From contig CADCQX010000216.1 in assembly GCA_902803695.1 (NCBI GenBank), positions 1 through 9,212 on the forward strand: 9,212 bases of DNA, given 5' to 3'. The stretch is from Oscillospiraceae bacterium (lineage in GTDB: Bacteria; Bacillota; Clostridia; Saccharofermentanales; Saccharofermentanaceae). This document shows, piece by piece, positions 1 through 5,845 of this stretch (its first letter is position 1; each line of letters opens with the position of its first letter). Under the pieces are notes generated by a model that was not told the origin of the DNA, did not search any database, and saw only the letters and a list, made by a program, of their open reading frames with translations. A program made the position numbers and the translations under genes.

Positions 1-1272
1 GGCCACCATCTGAACTACTTTGAGGCTTTGTTTACGGCTGTTTCGGCTGTATGTGTTACAGGTCTCATCGTGGCTGATACTGCGTCGACGTTTACGATAT
101 TCGGTAAGATGGTTATCATCATCCTGATCCAGATCGGCGGACTTGGTCTTATTACCATTACGTCATTTATCTTTTCTTTTACTCGAAAAAAGCAGGATTT
201 CCGCACCCGCCTTGTAGCACTAGAAACATCCGGAAGCTTCAGTTTTAAGGAAGCTCCTCTACTTCTGAAGTTTATCTTCGGTATTACTTTCGGTTGTGAA
301 TTCATAGGCGGTATATTATTAAGTCTAGTATATGTTCCTATATACGGATGGGTTCACGGTATCGGTAAAGCTTTCTTCCAGAGCATCTCTGCTTTCTGTA
401 ATGCAGGTTTTGATCTGATGGGAAATACTGAATACGGACCGTACTCTTCTCTTACCGGATACATGGGTTCTCCGTTGGTTGTCCTTACGACCTGCGGCCT
501 AATCCTTATCGGCGGACTTGGTTTTACCGTGTGGGTAGACCTTTTCGGAAAGATAAAGAATCATAAGAAAAACAGGCTTAAGGTTCATTCCAAGATCGTT
601 CTTGAGTGGTCTTTGGGTCTTGTTCTTGTCGGTTTTATCGCCATGTTCATTTTGGAGTTTTCCAATAAGTCAACAATGGGCGATATGAACTTTGTTGAGA
701 GAGTACTTGCTTCTTTTTTCCAGTCGGTAACATTCAGAACAGCCGGATTTAACACTATCGACCTGGGTGCACTTACAAATCCGTCCAAGACAGTCGGTAT
801 TTTGTTGATGTTCATAGGTGCAGGATCTGGATCGACCGGTGGCGGTATCAAAATCACGACATTTGCTATTATCGTTTATTCGGTAATAAGTGAGATAAGA
901 GGTAATAAGGATACGATAACTCACAGACATACCTTGTCTGCTGCGATCGTTAGAAGGGCAGTGGCTATCTTCTTTATCGGAATAACGGTTGTTATTAGTT
1001 TGTCGCTGCTTCTTTCCATTACCGAGCACAAAGCCATCATGGCCGGCAATTTCAATTTTATCGATGTTGTATTCGAAGTTACATCAGCTTTTGCTACTGT
1101 AGGTGTTTCTTCTCTTGGAACGCCAAATCTCCTGACCGTGAGCAAAGCTTTGCTGATCCCTGCAATGTTCCTTGGCAGAGTAGGTCCCATATCTCTCGCT
1201 TTGAGCCTTGCTATGCGCGATACGCGTAAGATCGGTGAAGTTTATCCTGAAGGCAAGATCCATATCGGCTAG
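1..1272 (+). CDS. ktrB: KtrB/TrkH-family potassium uptake channel subunit, 5'-truncated
   Basis: This is the membrane-embedded, K+-conducting subunit of a Ktr/Trk system, which takes up potassium (often Na+-coupled) together with a cytosolic KtrA/TrkA nucleotide-binding subunit. The frame is open to base 1, so the start lies outside the window; 423 residues are visible and perhaps 25-40 are missing. Four pore-loop repeats, each with the filter glycine, can be read: SAVCVTG (nt ~43-63), SAFCNAGFD (~388-414), QSVTFRTAGF (721-750) and VTSAFATVGVS (1078-1110). A Gly/Ser-rich gating stretch, GAGSGSTGGG, lies at nt 817-846, as in the broken helix of the third repeat of KtrB. The motif GRVGPISLAL and the C-terminal PEGKIHIG also fit KtrB better than the longer TrkH. 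No ktrA follows, so it may lie upstream outside the window or elsewhere. No GC-rich terminator follows the stop, so transcripts may run into the downstream gap. Confidence 0.93.
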   Translation, partial: GHHLNYFEALFTAVSAVCVTGLIVADTASTFTIFGKMVIIILIQIGGLGLITITSFIFSFTRKKQDFRTRLVALETSGSFSFKEAPLLLKFIFGITFGCEFIGGILLSLVYVPIYGWVHGIGKAFFQSISAFCNAGFDLMGNTEYGPYSSLTGYMGSPLVVLTTCGLILIGGLGFTVWVDLFGKIKNHKKNRLKVHSKIVLEWSLGLVLVGFIAMFILEFSNKSTMGDMNFVERVLASFFQSVTFRTAGFNTIDLGALTNPSKTVGILLMFIGAGSGSTGGGIKITTFAIIVYSVISEIRGNKDTITHRHTLSAAIVRRAVAIFFIGITVVISLSLLLSITEHKAIMAGNFNFIDVVFEVTSAFATVGVSSLGTPNLLTVSKALLIPAMFLGRVGPISLALSLAMRDTRKIGEVYPEGKIHIG

Positions 1273-1288
1273 ACAAAATATTAATACT

Positions 1289-1321
1289 TTGTTAACAAAT
1301 TGTTGCAAAATTGTGAACAGA
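1289..1321 (+). repeat. Three tandem 11-bp direct repeats over a promoter -35 region
   Basis: Three contiguous 11-base units start at 1289, 1300 and 1311: TTGTTAACAAA, TTGTTGCAAAA and TTGTGAACAGA. Unit 1 matches unit 2 at 8 of 11 positions and unit 3 at 9 of 11. The first unit is also the core of a perfect 12-bp palindrome, TTTGTTAACAAA (1288-1299). One repeat per helical turn places all copies on the same DNA face. The units overlap the -35 hexamer of the promoter at 1303-1331, so an operator is a reasonable inference. The half-site TTGTTAA/TTGTGAA resembles clostridial Rex half-sites, but the full 18-bp Rex palindrome is not present. Confidence 0.5.
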
Positions 1322-1331
1322 GTGATAGTAT
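1303..1331 (+). promoter_or_regulatory. Sigma-A-type promoter for the small ORF at 1363
   Basis: The -35 element TTGCAA (1303-1308) and the -10 element TAGTAT (1326-1331) each match the vegetative consensus at 4 of 6 positions and are separated by exactly 17 bases. Transcription would begin near 1338, giving a leader of about 25 bases before the ATG at 1363. The tandem 11-bp repeats cover the -35 element and part of the spacer, suggesting regulation. The promoter call is inference from pattern alone. Confidence 0.45.
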
Positions 1332-1362
1332 CATCTCATGAAAGATATTGGGGTGATGAGAA

Positions 1363-1482
1363 ATGGGGAAACGATCTATTCGTTATATTTGTCTTGCTTT
1401 GACGACATTATTGATCGCTGTTTTTTTCCATTTATTTTCAAAAATGAAGTGTTTACCCGAAGTCGTTATTCTTTCATATTGA
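1363..1482 (+). CDS. Small single-span membrane protein (39 aa), unrecognised
   Basis: I do not recognise this protein. The frame runs from ATG at 1363 to TGA at 1480-1482 and encodes 39 residues. The N-terminus is basic (MGKRSIRY), followed by a hydrophobic stretch of about 16 residues (about 9-25, ICLALTTLLIAVFFHL-like), then a short Lys/Cys-containing tail. This matches a small N-in single-pass membrane peptide. Support for translation is good: GGGGTGAT at 1350-1357 is nearly identical to the anti-Shine-Dalgarno complement, with 9 bases between GGGG and the ATG, and a promoter lies just upstream. It sits alone between ktrB and the 3' end of glnS. It could be a KtrB accessory peptide, a toxin-like small membrane protein, or a fortuitous frame. 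It is too short for homology to be judged by eye. Confidence 0.5.
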   Translation: MGKRSIRYICLALTTLLIAVFFHLFSKMKCLPEVVILSY

Positions 1483-1527
1483 TGTAAGAATACTTCCGTA
1501 TTGATGAAATACTGTTTTCTGTTTGCA

Positions 1528-1555
1528 GAAGCCGTCCGCTCCCTCGGGCGGCTTC
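1528..1555 (+). other. GC-rich RNA hairpin downstream of the small ORF
   Basis: An 11-bp stem (GAAGCCGTCCG at 1528-1538 with CGGGCGGCTTC at 1545-1555, including one G-U pair) closes a 6-base loop. The stem is as stable as a terminator stem, but the bases after it (ACCCATTTAAGG) do not form a proper U-tract in the plus direction, and the minus direction has none either. It probably marks the 3' end of plus-strand transcripts, acting as a weak terminator or a 3'-end-protecting structure. The region between the small ORF stop and this hairpin also holds short inverted repeats (ATTCTT/AAGAAT at 1468-1491) and a duplicated TATTGATG (1477 and 1499). I see nothing else in 1483-1617 apart from the next terminator. 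Confidence 0.5.
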
Positions 1556-1567
1556 ACCCATTTAAGG

Positions 1568-1594
1568 AAAAAAAGACCGCTCAGATGAGCGGCC
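1568..1594 (-). terminator. Rho-independent terminator of the gltX-glnS operon
   Basis: Read on the minus strand, a hairpin with stem CCGCTC/GAGCGG (1592-1587 with 1582-1577) and a short loop is followed directly by TC and a run of seven T (A7 on the plus strand, 1568-1574). It lies 24 bases beyond the glnS stop. On the plus strand the same hairpin is followed by CCTTTACAT, so it may weakly terminate transcripts coming from ktrB and the small ORF as well. Confidence 0.85.
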
Positions 1595-1617
1595 TTTACA
1601 TATGGTTCATAACTTTA

Positions 1618-3282
1618 TCAGTTGCCGGGCTTATAGCTGTCTTTCAAGGATACGGCTCTGTTAAATACGAGGTTATCAGCAGTGAAGTCCTTGTTGTCTG
1701 CGCAGAAGTATCCGAGTCTTAAGAACTGGAACCTGTCTTCCGGCTTAGCGTTCTTCAAAGAAGCCTCTACCTTAGCGCCCTTAACGATCTCGAGGGAATC
1801 AGGATTAATGAAGTCGAGATAGTTGCAATCAGCAAGGTCAGGTGCCTCAACAGTGAAGAGACGGTCATAAAGACGGATCTCTGCATCGAGAGCTGTAGCA
1901 GCATCTACCCAGTGGATAGTTGACTTGATCCTTCTTCCGTCAGCTGTATTTCCGCCTCTTGATTCTTCATCAAAGGTAGCATGTACAGCGATAACATTGC
2001 CGTCAGCGTCCTTATCACAGCCTACACACTTAACGACGTAAGCGCTCTTAAGACGTACTTCGTTTCCAGGGAACATACGGAAGTATTTCTTCTCAGGAAC
2101 TTCCATAAAGTCATCTGCTTCGATCCAGAGTTCTCTGGAGAATGTTATCTCACGCTTTCCTGTCTCAGGTTTTTCAGGATTATTTTCAACCTCGAATACT
2201 TCGCTCTTTCCCTCGGGATAGTTATCAATAATGAGCTTAACAGGATGTACAACACCCATTACACGCTGAGCGTTGGTATTAAGGTCTTCACGGAGACAAT
2301 ACTCGAGGAATGCGAAGTCTACTACCGCATTAACCTTCGATACGCCGTTACGAGCGTGGAAAGCACGGATCGACTCAGGAGTATATCCGCGGCGGCGAAG
2401 TCCGCAGAGAGTTGGCATACGCGGATCGTCCCAACCTGATACCAGACCTGATTCAACAAGGTTTCTGAGCTTACGCTTACTTAATACGGTATGAGTGATA
2501 CCAAGTCTTGCGAACTCGATCTGACGAGGCTTACAAGGAACGGATACATTATTGATCACCCAATCATAAAGAGGTCTGTGTGCCTCGAACTCGAGAGAAC
2601 AGAGGGAGTGGGTTATACCTTCAAGAGCATCTTCGATTGGATGAGCAAAGTCATACATCGGGTAGATGCACCACTTATTGCCCTGACGGTGATGCGGGAT
2701 CCTGTTGATACGATAGATAACAGGGTCTCTCATATTGAAGTTACCGGAAGCAAGATCGATCTTTGCACGAAGTGTAAGCTTACCGTCCTCGAATTCACCG
2801 TTCTTCATTCTCTCGAAAAGGTCCAGGCTCTCTTCGATTGGACGATCACGGAACGGGCTCTGTGCAGGCGTTGTCGTATCACCACGCATATCCTTCATCT
2901 GTTCAGGTGTAAGCTCGCAAACATATGCAAGACCCTTCTTGATGAGCTCTACTGCGTATTCATACATCTTATCGAAGTAGTCGGATGCATAGAAGAATCT
3001 GTCGTCCCAGTCATGTCCAAGCCAGTGGATATCTTCTTTGATAGCATCAACGTATTCCTCGTCTTCCTTTGTAGGATTTGTGTCATCCATACGAAGGTTA
3101 CAAAGTCCGCCGTATTTCTCGGCTGTACCGAAGTCGATCTCGAGGGCCTTTGCGTGACCGATATGGAGATATCCGTTCGGTTCAGGAGGGAAACGGGTGT
3201 GGATTTTCTGACCGTAACAACGTCCGCCTTCCTTAAGTTCTTCGTCGATTATTTCATGAATAAAATGCTTATATTCTTCCAT
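1618..3282 (-). CDS. glnS: Glutaminyl-tRNA synthetase
   Basis: This cytosolic class Ib synthetase attaches glutamine to tRNA-Gln using ATP. The 554 residues equal the usual bacterial length (the E. coli enzyme is also 554). The N-terminal Rossmann catalytic domain carries RFPPEPNGYLHIGH with the HIGH signature at residues 40-43, the DDTNP motif at 66-70, CIYPMYDF at about 205-212 (glutamine pocket) and the KMSKS-equivalent VLSKRK at 266-271. It is followed by WDDPRMPT and GLRRRGYTPESIR, characteristic of GlnRS rather than GluRS. The C-terminal ~200 residues form the two beta-barrels that read the anticodon. The start is ATG at 3282 with AGGAG at 3294-3290, 7 bases upstream; this ribosome-binding site lies inside the last codons of gltX. 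It is second in the gltX-glnS operon, with 3 bases between stop and start, and ends at a strong terminator. Bacterial GlnRS is known to descend from a eukaryotic-type lineage by ancient transfer. Confidence 0.98.
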   Translation of the reverse strand: MEEYKHFIHEIIDEELKEGGRCYGQKIHTRFPPEPNGYLHIGHAKALEIDFGTAEKYGGLCNLRMDDTNPTKEDEEYVDAIKEDIHWLGHDWDDRFFYASDYFDKMYEYAVELIKKGLAYVCELTPEQMKDMRGDTTTPAQSPFRDRPIEESLDLFERMKNGEFEDGKLTLRAKIDLASGNFNMRDPVIYRINRIPHHRQGNKWCIYPMYDFAHPIEDALEGITHSLCSLEFEAHRPLYDWVINNVSVPCKPRQIEFARLGITHTVLSKRKLRNLVESGLVSGWDDPRMPTLCGLRRRGYTPESIRAFHARNGVSKVNAVVDFAFLEYCLREDLNTNAQRVMGVVHPVKLIIDNYPEGKSEVFEVENNPEKPETGKREITFSRELWIEADDFMEVPEKKYFRMFPGNEVRLKSAYVVKCVGCDKDADGNVIAVHATFDEESRGGNTADGRRIKSTIHWVDAATALDAEIRLYDRLFTVEAPDLADCNYLDFINPDSLEIVKGAKVEASLKNAKPEDRFQFLRLGYFCADNKDFTADNLVFNRAVSLKDSYKPGN

Positions 3283-3285
3283 AAC

Positions 3286-4740
3286 TTAACTCCTCATAAG
3301 TCTTTCAAGTCCGATATTGATCCTTCTGAGCGACTCCTCTTTGCCGAGAAGGATAAGAACCTCGGCGCACCCGCCCGGGGTAACTGCAACGCCTGCTGCA
3401 GCAATTCTTACTGGCCACATTACAAGCGCATTCTTCATTTCATGCTCAGTAGCATATCCTGTAAGAAGTTCGCTTATTGCTTCTCTTGTCCAGTCACATT
3501 GCTGGAGCTTAGGAACGATATCAGTAAGGATCGCCTTGGATGAATCAAGCGTTGATTTACTCTTCTTATGTTCGAAAAGGCTCAGGTCAAAGTCCTCGAA
3601 CTTTGTAAGGAACTCGAGCTTTTCAGGAAGCTGAGTAAATCTTGTGATCCTAGGCTTCAGGATCTCCTCGAGCATAGGATAATTAGCTTCATCGATTCCG
3701 AGCTGATCAAAGAACGGCTTTGCGTGAGAAATAAACTCGTCGAAGCTCATGTTCTTGATATGCTCCGCATTTACCCATTCAAGCTTATCGTAATCGAAAA
3801 CACTGGGTGATTTGGAGATGCCCTTAGGATCGAAGTTCTTGATAAGCTCTTCCATCGTGAAGATCTCCTGGTTATCGGAAGGTGCCCAGCCCAAAAGTGC
3901 GATGTAGTTGATGATCGCCTCAGGAAGGAAACCGTCGTTTACGAGATCCATAAAACCTGTGCTTCCGTGTCTCTTGGAAAGCTTGGAGATAACTTCGTTA
4001 CCTTCCTCATCAACGGACTTACCCATGATCAAAGGAAGATGCATGTATGTCGGGATCTCCCATCCGAAAGCCTCATAAAGAGCGTTGTACTTAGGAGTTG
4101 ATGAAAGATACTCGGAGCCTCTTACAACGTGTGTGATACCCATGAGATGATCATCGATAACATTAGCGAAGTTGTAAGTAGGGAAGCCGTCAGCCTTTAA
4201 GAGTACCTGATCGTCCATGTCCTCATTAGGGATCGAGATCTCGCCGTATACCAGATCTGTATATGTGGAAACGCCAGTAAGAGGCATCTTTTGTCTTATA
4301 ACGTAAGGTGTTCCTGCGTCGAGATTCTTCTGGATCTCTTCAGCGGAGAGGTCGCGGCAGTGACGGTCATAACCGGACTCGCTCTGTTCACGGAGTGCTT
4401 CGAGACGCTCCTTGGAGCAGAAGCATCTGTATGCTTTGCCCTCGTTAACGAGCTGCTCGGCATATGGCTTATATAATCCAAGTCTCTCACTTTGAACATA
4501 AGGACCGAAATCACCGCCGATATCCGGACCTTCATCATGTGTGAGGCCTGCGAGCTTCAATGTATCATATATAACTTGTGTTGCACCTTCGACATAACGT
4601 TCCTGGTCGGTATCCTCGATCCTGAGTACGAAAGTACCGTCCTCGTGTTTTGCCGTCAAGAACTCATAAAGAGCTGTTCTCAGATTGCCTACGTGCATGA
4701 ATCCCGTAGGACTTGGTGCAAATCTTGTTCTGATCTTCAT
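3286..4740 (-). CDS. gltX: Glutamyl-tRNA synthetase
   Basis: This cytosolic class Ib synthetase charges tRNA-Glu with glutamate. From ATG at 4740 it has 484 residues, normal for bacterial GluRS. It opens with RTRFAPSPTG and the HIGH-equivalent HVGN (residues 16-19). It has LRIEDTD, a Cys-x-Cys (106, 108) and Cys128 in the region of the zinc-binding loop of some GluRS, GSEYLSSTPK, and the KMSKS-equivalent KLSKRHG at 253-259. The rest is the helical anticodon-binding region. A GTG at 4749 would add three residues, but it lies inside AGGTGAT, a near-perfect ribosome-binding site 8 bases before the ATG, so ATG at 4740 is preferred. It is the first gene of the operon with glnS. Because GlnRS is encoded next to it, this GluRS is probably the discriminating type that does not mischarge tRNA-Gln (inference). 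The leader is too short for a T-box. Confidence 0.97.
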   Translation of the reverse strand: MKIRTRFAPSPTGFMHVGNLRTALYEFLTAKHEDGTFVLRIEDTDQERYVEGATQVIYDTLKLAGLTHDEGPDIGGDFGPYVQSERLGLYKPYAEQLVNEGKAYRCFCSKERLEALREQSESGYDRHCRDLSAEEIQKNLDAGTPYVIRQKMPLTGVSTYTDLVYGEISIPNEDMDDQVLLKADGFPTYNFANVIDDHLMGITHVVRGSEYLSSTPKYNALYEAFGWEIPTYMHLPLIMGKSVDEEGNEVISKLSKRHGSTGFMDLVNDGFLPEAIINYIALLGWAPSDNQEIFTMEELIKNFDPKGISKSPSVFDYDKLEWVNAEHIKNMSFDEFISHAKPFFDQLGIDEANYPMLEEILKPRITRFTQLPEKLEFLTKFEDFDLSLFEHKKSKSTLDSSKAILTDIVPKLQQCDWTREAISELLTGYATEHEMKNALVMWPVRIAAAGVAVTPGGCAEVLILLGKEESLRRINIGLERLMRS

Positions 4741-4779
4741 ATGAATCACCTATATTATTAATAATAAAATACGAACTGT

Positions 4780-4788
4780 ATTCTACCA
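4780..4788 (-). promoter_or_regulatory. Extended -10 promoter for gltX-glnS
   Basis: On the minus strand TGG followed by TAGAAT (4788-4780) forms an extended -10 element (TGnTAGAAT). No good -35 hexamer lies 17 bases upstream, as expected for extended -10 promoters. Transcription would begin near 4773, giving a leader of about 30 bases, AT-rich, leading into AGGTGAT and the ATG at 4740. It forms an inverted repeat with the plus-strand element at 4806-4814. Confidence 0.6.
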
Positions 4789-4805
4789 TAAAAAAATATT
4801 TTTAG

Positions 4806-4814
4806 TGGTATAAT
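4806..4814 (+). promoter_or_regulatory. Extended -10 promoter for the AroB-like/M28-like operon
   Basis: TGG followed by a perfect TATAAT (4809-4814) forms an extended -10 element; no good -35 is present at 17-bp spacing. Initiation 6-8 bases downstream would be at 4820-4822, just before the ATG at 4823, so the transcript would have almost no leader. The spacer of this promoter overlaps that of the divergent gltX promoter, so RNA polymerase may bind only one at a time. Confidence 0.7.
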
Positions 4815-4822
4815 TCAAAAGT

Positions 4823-5845
4823 ATGGATAAATTGGAAATCAACAGACCTGCAGATTACTACTGCGGCAACGGTATTGCTTTTGAAGTCGTTGCTCCTTTT
4901 ATAGTGCGTAAATCAGGTGATAATACTCCGAAGATCATTATCTGTTCGGACAGGGAAGTCAGCGGATATTACTATAACCGCTTTGAGGAGCAGTTCTTAA
5001 AACTCGGGATCAAGCCTGTTTTGGTTTCCGTTGACGCCAGGACCAAGAATAAGGGACTGGTTTCTGCCGATCAGCTTTTCAAGGCACTTGTAGATTTTGA
5101 TTTCAGATCAGAGGATTGGCTCATAGCATTCGGCGGTGGCGGTGTTATAGATATCTGCGGATTTGTCGCAGCTGTCTTTAACGGAGGTATCAATCTCCTT
5201 GCTGTACCGACGACTCTTAACTCCATGATAGAGAGTGTTTTATCTTCTAAAGCATATCTTAATTCTTCAGGTCATAAGAATGAGATATCGGTTGAGATAA
5301 CACCTTCAGTTTCGATACTGGATCCGTTATTCCTTAATACTGTTCCGCCTAAGGTCAGATCTAACGGATATGCATCCGTTATAAGACTTGCACTTCTTTA
5401 TGATCTTGATCTTTTGACAGGAATCGAAGGGAAGAAGGATTTCAGGGTTTTCGTGAACGACCTTTATAAGGCAAGAGTTGCAATAGAGGATAAAGATCCG
5501 CTTCTGCTGACACTCGGAGATGAGCTTGCCTTAAGTATAGAAAACTATTTCAGGTTTATGAATTATTCCGAAGGGGAGGCACTTGCACTCAGTTTGCTGG
5601 CATCAGTTAAAGAGTCCAAGCGTGAACCTTTGAAAAAGATATATGCGGCTTTGGGACTTCCTGTAAAGCTTGAAGGTTGTACTGAAAAGATGATCGTGAA
5701 GACCCTCAATGATCAGTTTGAGCATAAGGGTGCAGTAAAGATCAAGATGGTAGACCTTGACGGTGGAAAATGGAATGTTTTCGAGTATGATATCGAAGAG
5801 GCAATGAAAGTTCTTCAAAACCGCCTTAAGAGGATCATTGAATGA
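4823..5845 (+). CDS. Divergent 3-dehydroquinate-synthase-fold protein lacking the zinc ligands
   Basis: The 340-residue soluble protein is clearly related to AroB (sugar phosphate cyclase superfamily, within the wider DHQS/iron-alcohol-dehydrogenase fold). The NAD-binding part is well kept: AFGGGGVIDICGFVAA (102-117), PTTL at 129-132, Lys143 (the GGK lysine), Lys152-Asn153 and LDPLFLNTVPP (166-176). The C-terminal half aligns with remembered E. coli AroB without gaps in the key regions, but the three zinc ligands are replaced: the Glu of AEVIK is Ser185, the first His of GHTxGHA is Asp233 and the His of HGEA is Glu250. The second His of GHTxGHA is Leu237. About 15 residues around the catalytic Lys/Arg loop are absent. 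It is therefore unlikely to make dehydroquinate. An in-frame stop at 4811 rules out a longer protein, and no ribosome-binding site precedes the ATG. It overlaps the next gene by 4 bases (ATGA), indicating coupled translation. The true function is unknown. Confidence 0.88.
   Translation: MDKLEINRPADYYCGNGIAFEVVAPFIVRKSGDNTPKIIICSDREVSGYYYNRFEEQFLKLGIKPVLVSVDARTKNKGLVSADQLFKALVDFDFRSEDWLIAFGGGGVIDICGFVAAVFNGGINLLAVPTTLNSMIESVLSSKAYLNSSGHKNEISVEITPSVSILDPLFLNTVPPKVRSNGYASVIRLALLYDLDLLTGIEGKKDFRVFVNDLYKARVAIEDKDPLLLTLGDELALSIENYFRFMNYSEGEALALSLLASVKESKREPLKKIYAALGLPVKLEGCTEKMIVKTLNDQFEHKGAVKIKMVDLDGGKWNVFEYDIEEAMKVLQNRLKRIIE

Noticed and set aside
28..30. KtrB start at TTG 28
   Set aside because: Nine in-frame residues before it fit the family (FEAL before FTAVSA), no start signals are present, and the first membrane helix would be missing.
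1281..1306. Canonical Rex operator
   Set aside because: Only single half-sites match; the 18-bp palindrome TTGTTAAnnnnTTAACAA is not formed at either possible register.
2491..3543. 350-codon open frame on the plus strand, antisense to glnS and gltX
   Set aside because: It spans the junction of two clear synthetase genes on the other strand, has no ribosome-binding site or recognisable motif, and its Cys/Leu/Ser-rich composition is that of a codon-bias shadow.
4741..4749. GTG start for gltX at 4749
   Set aside because: The GTG is part of the AGGTGAT ribosome-binding site serving the ATG at 4740, and family members start close to the KIRTRFAPSPTG motif.
4740..4822. T-box or riboswitch leader for gltX-glnS
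   Set aside because: The leader from the predicted start site is about 30 bases and A/T-rich, far too short for a T-box.
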